From positions 1-64,000 of the forward strand of contig JAAFKA010000008.1 in the NCBI GenBank assembly GCA_013299115.1: a stretch of 64,000 bases of DNA, given 5' to 3'. Under the pieces are notes generated by a model, which saw only the letters and a list, made by a program, of their open reading frames with translations, had not been told where the DNA came from and ran no database searches. Source of the DNA: Cytophagales bacterium. Lineage in GTDB: Bacteria; Bacteroidota; Bacteroidia; Cytophagales; Thermoflexibacteraceae. Position numbers and translations under genes: made by a program. The first letter of the stretch is position 1. Every line of letters begins with the position of its first letter. This document shows, piece by piece, positions 45,349 to 54,898 of this stretch.

Positions 45349-45972
45349 TCAAAACATATCAAATTTTTCGGCAGTTTTCACGCAGTCTGCAAAAATAAAA
45401 TCCAAAATACCTAACAATTTATTGGCATTGTCTAAACCAACAGCTAAGGGGTGTTTGTAAATAATTTTACCATCTAATTTGCCAAATTCCCAACCTTTGC
45501 CAATACTAACAATGGCATAAATAGGAATTTCATTGTTTTGATTTAAAAAACGTGCCACCACTAATTGTTTGTAAGCATCAGACCAGCCCAAATCATAGTC
45601 GTCATGTTTTGCCTCCACTGTTATCAACAAAGGCTTACCAAATACATCTTCGCCTGTTTTATTTTTTGGGGCTACTACATAATCTGGAACTAAAATCAGG
45701 TCTTCGTATTTAATTTGGGGGTGGCTGTATAGTTTGGCTCGTGGGTTGCGTTTCCACGCCTCTTTTAGCAAAGGAGAAATCAAAAACTCACAAGCGTAGG
45801 CTTCCATATCTGTATCTCCTCTGTTATTTAGCACAAAAAGCAAATCTTCTTTGAGGTGAGTAGGAATGGTGATTTCTGGAATGGCTTGAAAGTCGAGAAA
45901 CTCTTGTTTTTCAACTTTTAAACCAAAATATGCCAGCATTTCTGAATTATTCTTAAAATCACTAAATTTCAT
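45349..45972 (-). CDS. PD-(D/E)XK nuclease-like protein, gene B copy 2
   Basis: A 207-residue paralogue of the protein at 44020. DTDMEAYACEFLISPLLKEA through VEAKHDDYDLGWSDAYKQL is essentially identical at protein and DNA level, while the N-terminal 50 residues and the segment after YKQLVVARFLNQ differ. The active-site E-x-K is intact. The mosaic of identical and divergent blocks suggests gene conversion between copies. Confidence 0.7.
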   Translation of the reverse strand: MKFSDFKNNSEMLAYFGLKVEKQEFLDFQAIPEITIPTHLKEDLLFVLNNRGDTDMEAYACEFLISPLLKEAWKRNPRAKLYSHPQIKYEDLILVPDYVVAPKNKTGEDVFGKPLLITVEAKHDDYDLGWSDAYKQLVVARFLNQNNEIPIYAIVSIGKGWEFGKLDGKIIYKHPLAVGLDNANKLLGILDFIFADCVKTAEKFDMF

Positions 45973-46016
45973 AGCAGTTTCTTGTTTGGGCAAAGATAGG
46001 GAAAATAGGGAAGAAA

Positions 46017-46625
46017 TTAACTTATCTGCGGAATATAAAAATCTACAATAGCTTGCAAAACTCCAAACAGCAAAGGCAAATCATTGATATAGTAGCGTTG
46101 TCTATCTACCCAGCAAGTTTTGTTTTCTAACTTCAAAAACTGCCATTCCGTACCTGTTGTTACGCAACCATAAATGACTGTAATATTTTTACCCTCATTT
46201 TGGTTATAAATCCTTGCTCCTTCCATTTGGGCTATGCACTGCGGAATATTTTTTTCTATGTCGTTGTCTTCGGCTTCTATCATACAAAACAGGGGGGCAT
46301 TCATCTCAAAATCTTGCTTGCCACTGCTCAAAATAAAATCACATTCTCCATTTAAGCCCTGTTTTTCATCAGCATTGAGAATAGCACCCGAATAAACAGA
46401 TAAATTATTGGAATATTTCTTTCGCAATTCTATTAAAATAGGAAACACAATGCCCTCTGACCTTGCTTTTTCACTAAACAAGGCTATATCTTTCATTGCT
46501 GACAAGGTTTCTATTAGCCATTCACTTGGTGTAGCCAACTCAACGGTTTCAAACAAGATAGTACGTATATTTTCAATGCCCAATTCGGTGCGTACTTTTT
46601 TGTAATTAAATTGACTGTATCCCAT
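46017..46625 (-). CDS. PD-(D/E)XK-like protein with altered active site, gene A copy 2
   Basis: A 202-residue paralogue of the protein at 44689. The first 20 residues and the block from LNADEKQGLNGECDFIL onward match closely, and residues about 22-85 diverge. It also has IEAEDNDI, so the Lys-to-Glu change predates the duplication. It is followed by gene B copy 2 after 44 bp. Confidence 0.7.
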   Translation of the reverse strand: MGYSQFNYKKVRTELGIENIRTILFETVELATPSEWLIETLSAMKDIALFSEKARSEGIVFPILIELRKKYSNNLSVYSGAILNADEKQGLNGECDFILSSGKQDFEMNAPLFCMIEAEDNDIEKNIPQCIAQMEGARIYNQNEGKNITVIYGCVTTGTEWQFLKLENKTCWVDRQRYYINDLPLLFGVLQAIVDFYIPQIS

Positions 46626-46672
46626 GATCTTGTGTAATTATTATCAAAGATAGGTATTGTAGGGAATTTTTA

Positions 46673-47066
46673 ATCAAAACATATCAAATTTTTCGGCAGT
46701 TTTCACGCAGTCTGCAAAAATGAACAGGTCTTGAGCAAAAATTATACAACAATAATCAATGGGCTTAAAATGCCTTACGATTCAACACTATATACATCAG
46801 AAAGTGGTTTTGGGGTTTTAATTTCAAAAATACAGCATAAAAGTAACAGTTCTTTAAGAACTGTTACTTCTCAAATCCCAAAACCACTTTCCGATGTGTA
46901 TATTTATGATTTCATGGTCAATAAACCTCTTTTTCTTAACCTGCAAGCTAAAGTATGTTAGCAGTTCTGTATGGTTCTTAAAATCACTAAATTTCATAGC
47001 AGTTTTTTGTTTGGGCAAAGATAGGGAAAACTGTGGTAAAATTGACTGTATCCCATAATTTTGGGT
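46673..47066 (-). pseudogene. Decayed third copy of the A-B module with an insertion
   Basis: Read on the minus strand: a gene A start (MGYSQF, near 47055) is cut after six or seven codons and joined to the A-B spacer; gene B starts at 46997 (MKFSDFKNHTELLTYFSLQV) and runs about 26 codons to near 46921; then about 200 bp of unrelated sequence; then the last 15 or so codons of gene B (46718-46673, matching the 3' ends at 44023 and 45349). Confidence 0.8.
46719..46920. mobile_element. Palindromic insertion inside the decayed gene B
   Basis: About 200 bp replacing the middle of gene B. ATACATCAGAAAGTGGTTTT at 46793 pairs with AAAACCACTTTCCGATGTGT ending near 46900, and the centre is AAGTAACAGTTCTT / AAGAACTGTTACTT. 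It has no coding potential I trust. It may be a non-autonomous element or a rearrangement product. Confidence 0.5.
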
Positions 47067-47139
47067 AATTTTTACCAAAAATAAGTACTTTGTGTGTAAA
47101 AATTAAAGATAGTGGTATAATAAAATATTAAAGACAGCA

Positions 47140-48126
47140 CTATTTTAATTGATACCACCCATATAATCTCTGCAAGGGAATTTTGCATTTTGCAGCCCAA
47201 CGCCAGCACTGGTCTTGCCAAGTAAGCGGCGTTATTTTTTGGAGAAGTTGCAAATAAATAGGCACTAAATCATAATTGGAAGTGTAGCAACAAAGTCGAA
47301 TGTGATACCGCAAACGGTGGCAAAGTGCTTTGCCTTCGGTTGCGTTTTGCTGTTGGGCGTAGGCTTTTTGGCAAACAGTTAAAGTAGACTCTAAAAACGG
47401 AAAAGCCTCCTTGCCATAAAATTTTGTGCCTAAGGAATGGGCAACTTTGCGTTTATGCACCAGCACCTCGTCTGCGTAGGCATAGGCATAGTGGCGGGCA
47501 GACCTCACCCAAAAATCAAAATCCTCGTAACTTAAAGTTTCGTCATAGCCTTGCAAGGTATCAAAAACCTCTTTGCGACTAAGCATCGTAGGCGTACAAA
47601 TGAAAGAATGAGTCAAAATATCAGCATAAATGTCGTAAGGTTGTTCGTATTTTTGCATAGTTTTTGGCTGGTGATGTAGGTGCAAAGGTTGCCCTATTTC
47701 ATTGATAAACAAGGCATTGCTGAACACTACACCACAATTTTTGCCCAAGTTTTCAAAATTATCAAATTTTGCGACTTGCGTGGCTATACACGCAGGCACT
47801 AATACATCATCAGCAGCCAAATCCATCACAAACTGCCCCGTGGCGTGGCTTAAACCCAAATTAAAGGCTTTGCAGTTGCCCAAATTTTGCGACAAAGGCA
47901 ACCAAACGACCTGCCTCACAAAAGTTCGTTGGTGGTGGGCAAGCCAATTTTCAATGACTGCCTGACTGCCATCGGTGCTGCCATCGTCCACTATAATCAA
48001 CTCTATTGCCTCGTAAGTTTGGGCGGCTACCGACTGCAAAGCTGCCTCCACAAACCGAACTTGATTGTAACACAAACAAATGATACTCACTGTTTTGGAA
48101 GTAGCAAATAAATTTTTCTCTATCAT
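47140..48126 (-). CDS. Family 2 glycosyltransferase
   Basis: A 328-residue GT-A fold enzyme: VSIICLCYNQVRFVEAALQSV, IELIIVDDGSTDGS (nucleotide-sugar binding Asp residues), LGNCKAFNLGLSHATGQFVMDLAADDVL (DxD-like), and GYDETLSYEDFDFWVRSAR (ED catalytic-base region). Likely involved in cell-surface polysaccharide or protein glycosylation. No other glycan genes are adjacent. Confidence 0.88.
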   Translation of the reverse strand: MIEKNLFATSKTVSIICLCYNQVRFVEAALQSVAAQTYEAIELIIVDDGSTDGSQAVIENWLAHHQRTFVRQVVWLPLSQNLGNCKAFNLGLSHATGQFVMDLAADDVLVPACIATQVAKFDNFENLGKNCGVVFSNALFINEIGQPLHLHHQPKTMQKYEQPYDIYADILTHSFICTPTMLSRKEVFDTLQGYDETLSYEDFDFWVRSARHYAYAYADEVLVHKRKVAHSLGTKFYGKEAFPFLESTLTVCQKAYAQQQNATEGKALCHRLRYHIRLCCYTSNYDLVPIYLQLLQKITPLTWQDQCWRWAAKCKIPLQRLYGWYQLK

Positions 48127-48230
48127 TTCGCAATTAGCAAGGCTTTTTTTTATACTTTTATATCAAATTGAAAAAAATATACAATTTTTGCAAAAGCATT
48201 TTGAAACCCATATTTAAGCAAGATTTTTTT

Positions 48231-49430
48231 ATGCTTACACAACAGAAATTAGACGTAAAAGGGAAAAAAAGAGCCAATTTATTTAATTGGCGAGGTCAAT
48301 TTACGCCTGAATTAGTAGATTATCTATTAAAAGAGTTTGGAAAAGAAAATCAAACAATTTTAGACCCTTTTGTAGGGAGTGGAACAGTGCTAATAGAAAG
48401 TGGGCGAAAAAATATGAATAGTGTGGGTTTTGAAATCAACCCCTCAGCCTATTCAATGGCTCAATTTTATACTTTATTAAACCTATCTTTTGCCGAAAAA
48501 CAAGAATACTTAAATGAATTAAAGCAAAGAATAAAAATTATTTTGGCAGACAAAGAAAACTTACCTTTATGGGAAAATAGTGAAGATTACAGACTAAAAT
48601 ATAAAAACCTGTTAGATTTTACGAAGGATATATTACCATTAATTTTTTGTGCTACTGAAAGGATTTTATTAATGAACTTATTATTTATTGCGGAAAATAG
48701 CAAGTTAAATCATTTAAAATCAACCATTTATAATGCTTTTGATTACATAGAAGAAGCCCTACTTTCTATTCCAGAAAAGAAAATAAATGTTGAAGTACGT
48801 TTGGCTGATGCTCGTGCAACAGACAAGTTTTTACAAAATGAAGTAGATATTATTTTAACAAGTCCACCTTATATCAATGTTTTTAATTATCACCAGAACC
48901 ATAGGGCTATTGTGGAGGCGGCAGGTTGGAATATTTTAAAAGTAGCAGAAAGTGAAATTGGAGCAAATCGTAAAAATAGAACTAACCGTTTTCGTACTGT
49001 CGTGCAGTATGCCTTAGACATTGAATTAGCTTTGCAAAGTTTTTCTAAATCTTTAAAAAACAATGGTTTATTAATAATGGTAGTTGGTAATCAATCTAAT
49101 GTTAGACAAGTACCATTTTATAACGGAGAAATGGTAAAAGATTTGATTAGTGAACTGGGTTGTTTTAGCGAAATGAGTAATCACGAAAGAACTTTTAAAA
49201 ACAAATTTGGTAATGACATTAAAGAAGATATTATTATTGCCTCAAAAATTAAGAATTGTGATATTTTAGTGTCAAAGGCAAAAGTTATAGCCCAAAAACA
49301 TTTAGAATTAGGCTTAGGCTTTACTAATGAAGAAATACAAAAAAACGAAATAAAAGATGTTTTGAATACTATTGATAGTATAAAAGCATCACCAATTTTA
49401 AACTTAAACGATATTTTTGCTAATGCCTAA
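48231..49430 (+). CDS. DNA amino-methyltransferase of a type II restriction-modification pair
   Basis: A 399-residue methyltransferase (start MLTQQKLDVKG; a TTG at 48168 would add 21 residues). Motif I is TILDPFVGSGTVLIESG (about 44-60), and the catalytic motif IV is ILTSPPYINVFNY near 210; SPPY is typical of N4-cytosine and some N6-adenine enzymes. QFTPELVDYLL lies ahead of motif I. The stop overlaps the endonuclease start by 8 bp (ATGCCTAA). Base use is more AT-rich than flanking genes, which suits horizontal acquisition. Confidence 0.87.
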   Translation: MLTQQKLDVKGKKRANLFNWRGQFTPELVDYLLKEFGKENQTILDPFVGSGTVLIESGRKNMNSVGFEINPSAYSMAQFYTLLNLSFAEKQEYLNELKQRIKIILADKENLPLWENSEDYRLKYKNLLDFTKDILPLIFCATERILLMNLLFIAENSKLNHLKSTIYNAFDYIEEALLSIPEKKINVEVRLADARATDKFLQNEVDIILTSPPYINVFNYHQNHRAIVEAAGWNILKVAESEIGANRKNRTNRFRTVVQYALDIELALQSFSKSLKNNGLLIMVVGNQSNVRQVPFYNGEMVKDLISELGCFSEMSNHERTFKNKFGNDIKEDIIIASKIKNCDILVSKAKVIAQKHLELGLGFTNEEIQKNEIKDVLNTIDSIKASPILNLNDIFANA

Positions 49431-50313
49431 AACTCCACATAAAGATAAGCTATTGGCTGCTATTGAAAATCCTAAATGCCAAGCAGATGTTCTTCTGCTG
49501 AAAGAGGCTTTGCAAGCCTATCAAATTTGGGTTGCAAACTTAAATTCTTTACAAAATAAAGGTAAAGAAAGAGTTTTTGAAATGGTAAAATTACTCAACG
49601 AATATAAGGATTTTGTAGAAGTAGATTTAATTGCAACCAAAGGTACTGATTTTATAAAAAGGCAAAAAGGACAATTAAAATTGGACAACTCTATTTTAGA
49701 AGAATTTTTGATTTATTTGCTAAGTCCTGATATTTTGGATAATCTACCAAAATATAATTTAGAAACAGGGACACAAACAGCTTTTATGTCTTTGTCATTT
49801 ATGCCTAATAATGTAAATGAATTAGGCAATAAGCCCAACGTAATTATTAAAACTAAAGACCAAGATTTTACGATTGGCAAAACAGTTCATTACAAATTTT
49901 CATCGGATAGCAGTTTTGATAAAACTAAAACAACAGAAGGCAATCTATTTTTGGCAGTTTTTGCTACCGAATGTAAAATTAATTATGATAAAACAATGTT
50001 TCAGGAGTGTGCAGCCACAGCACAAAGACTAAAACAAGGTTGCCCGATTGCGAAGTATTTTGCCTTAGTAGAGTATTTAGATATGACACCCGAAGATTGC
50101 CGTTTGACTGAAATTGATAATGTTTTTCTTATTCGCCACGCCAAAAGATTGCCCTTCGAAAAACGGAATAATTTGGAAGAAGTAAGAAAACAACATCAGA
50201 ATTTTCCAATTAGCAATGAAGTAATTTGGAACTACGTGCAAGAAATTCAATTATTCATCAATGCTGTTTGGTATGACCCTGAACAAGCACTAAAAAGAGG
50301 CTCTTTTATATGA
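49423..50313 (+). CDS. Type II restriction endonuclease, Bpu10I family-like
   Basis: A 296-residue protein starting at MPKTPHKDKL. The core has FLAVFATECKINYDKTMFQECAATAQRLKQGCPIAKYFALVEYLDMTPED, where E-C-K is the likely PD-(D/E)XK active site; this block resembles the Bpu10I family as I remember it. Bpu10I itself works as a heterodimer and recognises an asymmetric site, but only one endonuclease subunit is present here. It overlaps the methyltransferase gene by 8 bp and is AT-rich like it. Confidence 0.7.
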   Translation: MPKTPHKDKLLAAIENPKCQADVLLLKEALQAYQIWVANLNSLQNKGKERVFEMVKLLNEYKDFVEVDLIATKGTDFIKRQKGQLKLDNSILEEFLIYLLSPDILDNLPKYNLETGTQTAFMSLSFMPNNVNELGNKPNVIIKTKDQDFTIGKTVHYKFSSDSSFDKTKTTEGNLFLAVFATECKINYDKTMFQECAATAQRLKQGCPIAKYFALVEYLDMTPEDCRLTEIDNVFLIRHAKRLPFEKRNNLEEVRKQHQNFPISNEVIWNYVQEIQLFINAVWYDPEQALKRGSFI

Positions 50314-50448
50314 TTTGGGAACTCAAACGTAAGATATTAATCGTAGCTAATGATGAGTACCTATCAAATAAAAAAACAGCAAAAAATCAAAGTAACCTAA
50401 GTTTTTCAATTTTCAGTTCTTAATTTTCAACTTCCAATACCTACCTAT

Positions 50449-53400
50449 ATGCTTGTGTATTCACGTAGTTTGTCATTTTTAGTTTTATTTTTTGGGCTGT
50501 TCTTGTCGCCTATTGCCTCTGCACAGGTCTATGAACCTTTGTTCGAAACCTGCGAAAGGTATTATGACGATGGCGACTACCAAAAAGCCTTAGAAGAATG
50601 TAACCGAATTATCAAAGACCTCAAAAAAAAGTCTTTGGGTTTTAAGGTTGCCACAGGTGAGTTTTATCAGGCAAAATATTTGGAGGCTGTCGGCGACTTC
50701 ATCGTCTTCGAGCAAGTCTTAGGCGATGCCCTGAAAAACAAACGCACAAGTGGCGAAAAATCAATTACTTACGGCACTGCCCTGTTAGATGCTGCCTACT
50801 TGTACCTCATTTACTCCAACACCCAACGTGCCGAAGGACTCTACAAAGAAGCCTGCCAAGTGCTGGATATTGCCATAGACCCAAACGGCAAAATCTCCAA
50901 AGCACCCGACAATTTGTATATTCGTTCACAGGCTTTGTATGTGTTGGCAAAAATTTATTACAATCGTGGGCAAATAGACCAATTTGAAACCTTAGTTCCT
51001 GAATTGTTGGCATACAAACAACGCCGTTTGAATGGCGTAGCCACTTATTTTGACGATACGCAAAACCAATTTGTTACTGTCAATCTTACGCCTATTGCCG
51101 AGTTAAGACGCAAAGAGGAATATGCAGAAATATTGACCCTCCGAGCCGATGCCCAAGCCATAAAAGGAGATTACAAACAAGCCCAAAAATACCTGAATGT
51201 GGCAGATGGTTGGATAAAAGCCAATCTTTCTACCCGAACTACGTCTTACATTCGCAACCAACACGCCCAAACTTTGCTTGCCATAGATAGAGGGGACGAC
51301 ATCAGCAAAATTCGTACTTTGCTCAAAGAAAATTTATACAGAGCCGAAAGAAAATTGACTACTGTGCATAAATTGTATATGCAAATTCACGAGGCACAAA
51401 TTACGGATTATTTGGAGCAAAAAAATTTTTTCAGAAGTGATTTTCAGTTGTGGGAAATTCGCCAAAATGCAAGGAAATATTACGGCACGCAGAGGTTGCA
51501 ATTTGGCGTTTCGCAAAGTTTAGATGCCAAGCAAGATTTTGTGCAGCAAACCAAATCTTACGACATCATTAACACCAAGTTGCAGGAATTGTATGCAGAT
51601 ACGCAAAAAATTCCTGTCAATCACACCCGCCGCATAGCTCTTATCGAGCAACTTTATGATGTAGCCATTGCAAAAGACGACTACCGCAGAGCCTTGACTT
51701 TGGGCAAAGAATTGGTTGCGACCCACGAACAAGTAAACGGCAAAAACTCTTTGGGCTACTACTACGCCCAAATGAATTTGGCTACTTACTACACCACTTA
51801 TACTGCCGATTTCAAAAAAGTAGATACTTTGGTACAAAATAATTTCTATCAAGGTGTTGCCAAATTTATAAAACCTCAACACAAATTATACACAAGTTTT
51901 CTCAACCATTTGGCAGATTTTTATAGCATTACCGACCGTTATGACTCGGCAAGGGTGCAAATAGAAAAAGCTGTAAGCATTACCAAAACCGAATACGGCG
52001 AGTCGGCAGTGCGGTATGCCGTAGAGTTAAACAAGTTGGCTAAATTCCAAATTGCTCAGAGTAATTATAACGAGGCTTACCAAAATATAGAAACTATGCT
52101 TTCTATTTTTGAGAGCAACAACAACAAAATTTACAACCGCAACTATGCAGAAGCCTTAGAAACCGCAGCCAATTATTACGTTACGCTGGGTTTATACACT
52201 TCGGCAAGGGAGGCTTTGGCAAAAGCTGCCACACTCAACCGCAGGTCTAACAAATCCATAGCCAATTCGGAGGCAACAGACGACTTGGCTTTTCTTTATA
52301 TCAAAATGGGTAGGTATGACGAAGCCGAAGAAATTTTGCTCGAAGCCGTCAAATTGCGGTTGGAAAGATACGGAGAAAAATCACGTTTTTTGGTTAATCC
52401 TTACAACCAATTAGCAAGGCTTTTCTTGCTCGAAGGCGAATACAACAGAGCATCTGAATATGCAGAAAAAGCATTGAAATTGTCTAATGAATTATTTGGC
52501 GAAAACTCTTTGCAAAATTCTGAAAGCACGACTATCATAGCCGAATACAACGGGGCTATTGGTGATTATGAAAAAGCAAAAACCGAAATTTCGCAAGTTA
52601 TTCAGAAACAACAGAGTATTTTGGGCAAAGAACACATCAAAATAGCTTCTTCTATCTCTCAATTAGGCAATTTTAAGTTCAATAACCAAGAACCTTTGGC
52701 ACAAGTCGAAAACCTATTTTTGGAGGCTGAAAGATTGATTGCCCAAAACTTAGGCAAAGAAAACCCAATTTATGCAGAGGCGTTGAAAAACCTTGCCTTA
52801 GTTTACACCGAAAACAAGAAGTATGAAGAGGCAACCGATGCCCTGAATGCAGCCCAAACTATTTGGCTAAAAACTTACAAAACACCAAAAAACTTACACA
52901 GTGCAGAAATTTATAAATTGCTTGGCGATATTGAAACCAAACAAAATAAATTTTCGGCTGCTACGGTGCAATACAATACTTCGATGAAAATTATTGCTGC
53001 CAAACTAAGCAAGCAAAGTGAGGAATACACCAAAAGTTTGTCTGCCCTTGCACGTATGTATTACACATCGGGCAACCTCAATCAAGCCGAAAAATACATA
53101 GAATTGGCACTGACCGAATACAAAAACTATATCAACAAGTTTTTTGCTGCTGCCAGCGACAGAGAAAAAACCAAATATTGGGCAAAAATCAGGAATGACT
53201 TTGAGTTTTATAACAACCTCATGGTGCGTAAGGCAAAGACAAAACCTGCTTTGTTGGGCAAATTGTACGACAATGCTTTGCTTACCAAAACCCTGCTCAT
53301 TGGTTCTTCTATCAAGGTGCGGAGTTTGATTTTGTCCAGCCCCGACTCTACGCTAAGAAAAACTTATGCAAAGTGGGAAAACAAAAAAGAGGAACTGACC

Positions 53401-54717
53401 GAAGCCATTGCATTGAGTCCAGAACAACAGAAAGAGGAGAACAAAGAACCCAAAAAGTTGGAAAAAGAAATTGACGATTTGGAAAAAACTTTGTTGAAAA
53501 ACGAAATTTTTAAGCAACAACAGGAAGTAGTGGTAACGTGGGAAGATATTAAAAAACAACTTAAAACAGACGAGGCAGCCGTAGAAATGTTGGCTTATCG
53601 TTATTTTGACCGCAGTTTTACTGATTCTTTGGTTTATATTGCCTTAGCCGTTACGCCCAATACGCCAAGCCCAATTTTAATAGAATTGAAAGAAGGCAAC
53701 GACCTGCAAAATAAGTATTTCAAGTTTTACAAAAATAGTATCAAGTTTGCCCTCAAAGACCTCCAATCTTACAGCCGTTATTGGAAACCAATAGATGATG
53801 CCTTAGGATTTGGCAAAAAAATATTCTTTGCAGGGGAAGGTGTTTATACGCAGCTAAATCCAGAAACTTTGTTGATAGAGGAAGGTGTGTATTTGCTTGA
53901 TAAACAGCAAGTTGTAGGTTTGAATACAACCAAAGACTTGATAACAAAAGGCAATACAGAGGCAACTATGAAGGGCAAGGCAAACAAAATTTTGTTGATT
54001 GGCAACCCTGCCTTTTACAGTGATTTGACCAAAGAAGACATGGCTCGTGTTACCAGCCGCCGCATTCCGCAGTTGCCCGGCTCTCAAAGAGAAGTACAGG
54101 CTGTATTTAAGTTGCTCAAAGAGCAAAATATAGAAGTGGAAATGGTCTTGAACTTCGATGCTATAGAGGACAGCCTGAAAAAGAGAATCAACAAACCGCA
54201 AATTTTGCACTTTGCTACCCACGGTTATTTTGCCTCTGATGCCGTTGCCTCTACGGACAATGCCCTGAACAACCAAAAAATAGTGAATACGCCTTTGCTC
54301 AATTCGGGTTTGCTTTTATACAGAGCAGGGGAATTGATAGCAGGGGGAAGTATTTACAATTACAACAAATTTGGCGGTATTCTTACGGCTTATGAGGCAG
54401 CAAGTTTATCTCTCGATGGCACAGAGTTGGTTATTTTAAGTGCTTGCGAAACAGCAAGAGGTGATGTAAAAGTAGGCGAAGGGGTTTATGGTTTGCAACG
54501 TGCTATACAAGTGGCGGGTGCTAAGTCCCTGATTATGAGTCTATTCAAAGTTTCTGACGAAGCTACCGAACTGCTGTTATCTTATTTTTACAACAATGTT
54601 TACAAAAAAGGAATGGAAAAAAGGGCAGCTTTCATCGAAGCTAAAAAACAACTCCGCAGCAACAGCAAGTTTAAAGACCCTATCTATTGGGGGGCTTTTG
54701 TAATGGTGGGAATTTAA
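50449..54717 (+). CDS. Secreted TPR-CHAT protein (caspase-like peptidase)
   Basis: A 1422-residue protein with a signal peptide ending ASAQ, about 900 residues of TPR-type repeats (for example YDEAEEILLEAVKLRLERYG, YNRASEYAEKALKLSNELFG), a coiled-coil near 985-1020, and a C-terminal CHAT domain. The catalytic pair is visible: H1258 in LHFATHGYF and C1333 in ILSACETARG, followed by GEGVYGLQRAIQVAGAKSLIMSLFKVSDE. CHAT proteins are caspase-like proteases; this one is exported to the periplasm or beyond, unlike the cytoplasmic defence CHATs. Substrate unknown. Confidence 0.9.
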   Translation: MLVYSRSLSFLVLFFGLFLSPIASAQVYEPLFETCERYYDDGDYQKALEECNRIIKDLKKKSLGFKVATGEFYQAKYLEAVGDFIVFEQVLGDALKNKRTSGEKSITYGTALLDAAYLYLIYSNTQRAEGLYKEACQVLDIAIDPNGKISKAPDNLYIRSQALYVLAKIYYNRGQIDQFETLVPELLAYKQRRLNGVATYFDDTQNQFVTVNLTPIAELRRKEEYAEILTLRADAQAIKGDYKQAQKYLNVADGWIKANLSTRTTSYIRNQHAQTLLAIDRGDDISKIRTLLKENLYRAERKLTTVHKLYMQIHEAQITDYLEQKNFFRSDFQLWEIRQNARKYYGTQRLQFGVSQSLDAKQDFVQQTKSYDIINTKLQELYADTQKIPVNHTRRIALIEQLYDVAIAKDDYRRALTLGKELVATHEQVNGKNSLGYYYAQMNLATYYTTYTADFKKVDTLVQNNFYQGVAKFIKPQHKLYTSFLNHLADFYSITDRYDSARVQIEKAVSITKTEYGESAVRYAVELNKLAKFQIAQSNYNEAYQNIETMLSIFESNNNKIYNRNYAEALETAANYYVTLGLYTSAREALAKAATLNRRSNKSIANSEATDDLAFLYIKMGRYDEAEEILLEAVKLRLERYGEKSRFLVNPYNQLARLFLLEGEYNRASEYAEKALKLSNELFGENSLQNSESTTIIAEYNGAIGDYEKAKTEISQVIQKQQSILGKEHIKIASSISQLGNFKFNNQEPLAQVENLFLEAERLIAQNLGKENPIYAEALKNLALVYTENKKYEEATDALNAAQTIWLKTYKTPKNLHSAEIYKLLGDIETKQNKFSAATVQYNTSMKIIAAKLSKQSEEYTKSLSALARMYYTSGNLNQAEKYIELALTEYKNYINKFFAAASDREKTKYWAKIRNDFEFYNNLMVRKAKTKPALLGKLYDNALLTKTLLIGSSIKVRSLILSSPDSTLRKTYAKWENKKEELTEAIALSPEQQKEENKEPKKLEKEIDDLEKTLLKNEIFKQQQEVVVTWEDIKKQLKTDEAAVEMLAYRYFDRSFTDSLVYIALAVTPNTPSPILIELKEGNDLQNKYFKFYKNSIKFALKDLQSYSRYWKPIDDALGFGKKIFFAGEGVYTQLNPETLLIEEGVYLLDKQQVVGLNTTKDLITKGNTEATMKGKANKILLIGNPAFYSDLTKEDMARVTSRRIPQLPGSQREVQAVFKLLKEQNIEVEMVLNFDAIEDSLKKRINKPQILHFATHGYFASDAVASTDNALNNQKIVNTPLLNSGLLLYRAGELIAGGSIYNYNKFGGILTAYEAASLSLDGTELVILSACETARGDVKVGEGVYGLQRAIQVAGAKSLIMSLFKVSDEATELLLSYFYNNVYKKGMEKRAAFIEAKKQLRSNSKFKDPIYWGAFVMVGI

Positions 54718-54898
54718 GTTCTACTATTGAGCTTTTAAGTTTGCCTGACAAGGTGTGCTTAAAGTAAGTTGCGTGGCATGAATTTGATATGCTTTAGCGT
54801 GTGTAGAGAAATAACTAACAAAAAATTACACGCTAAAGCGTATGTTACACTCTGATGCCTTTGCTTGGGTCCTCGCAAGCACAAAACAACTCAACTTT
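54718..54898. repeat. REP-like inverted pair upstream of the metalloprotease gene
   Basis: GCTTTAGCGTGTGTAG at 54791 and TACACGCTAAAGCGTATGTT at 54827 are inverted copies of the dispersed REP-like sequence. No gene is present between the CHAT gene and the promoter at 54899. Confidence 0.75.

Noticed and set aside
46731-46961. A 76-residue plus-strand frame in the nuclease module
   Set aside because: It crosses the palindromic insertion and runs antisense through the gene B remnant; the product has no protein-like conservation that I can see.
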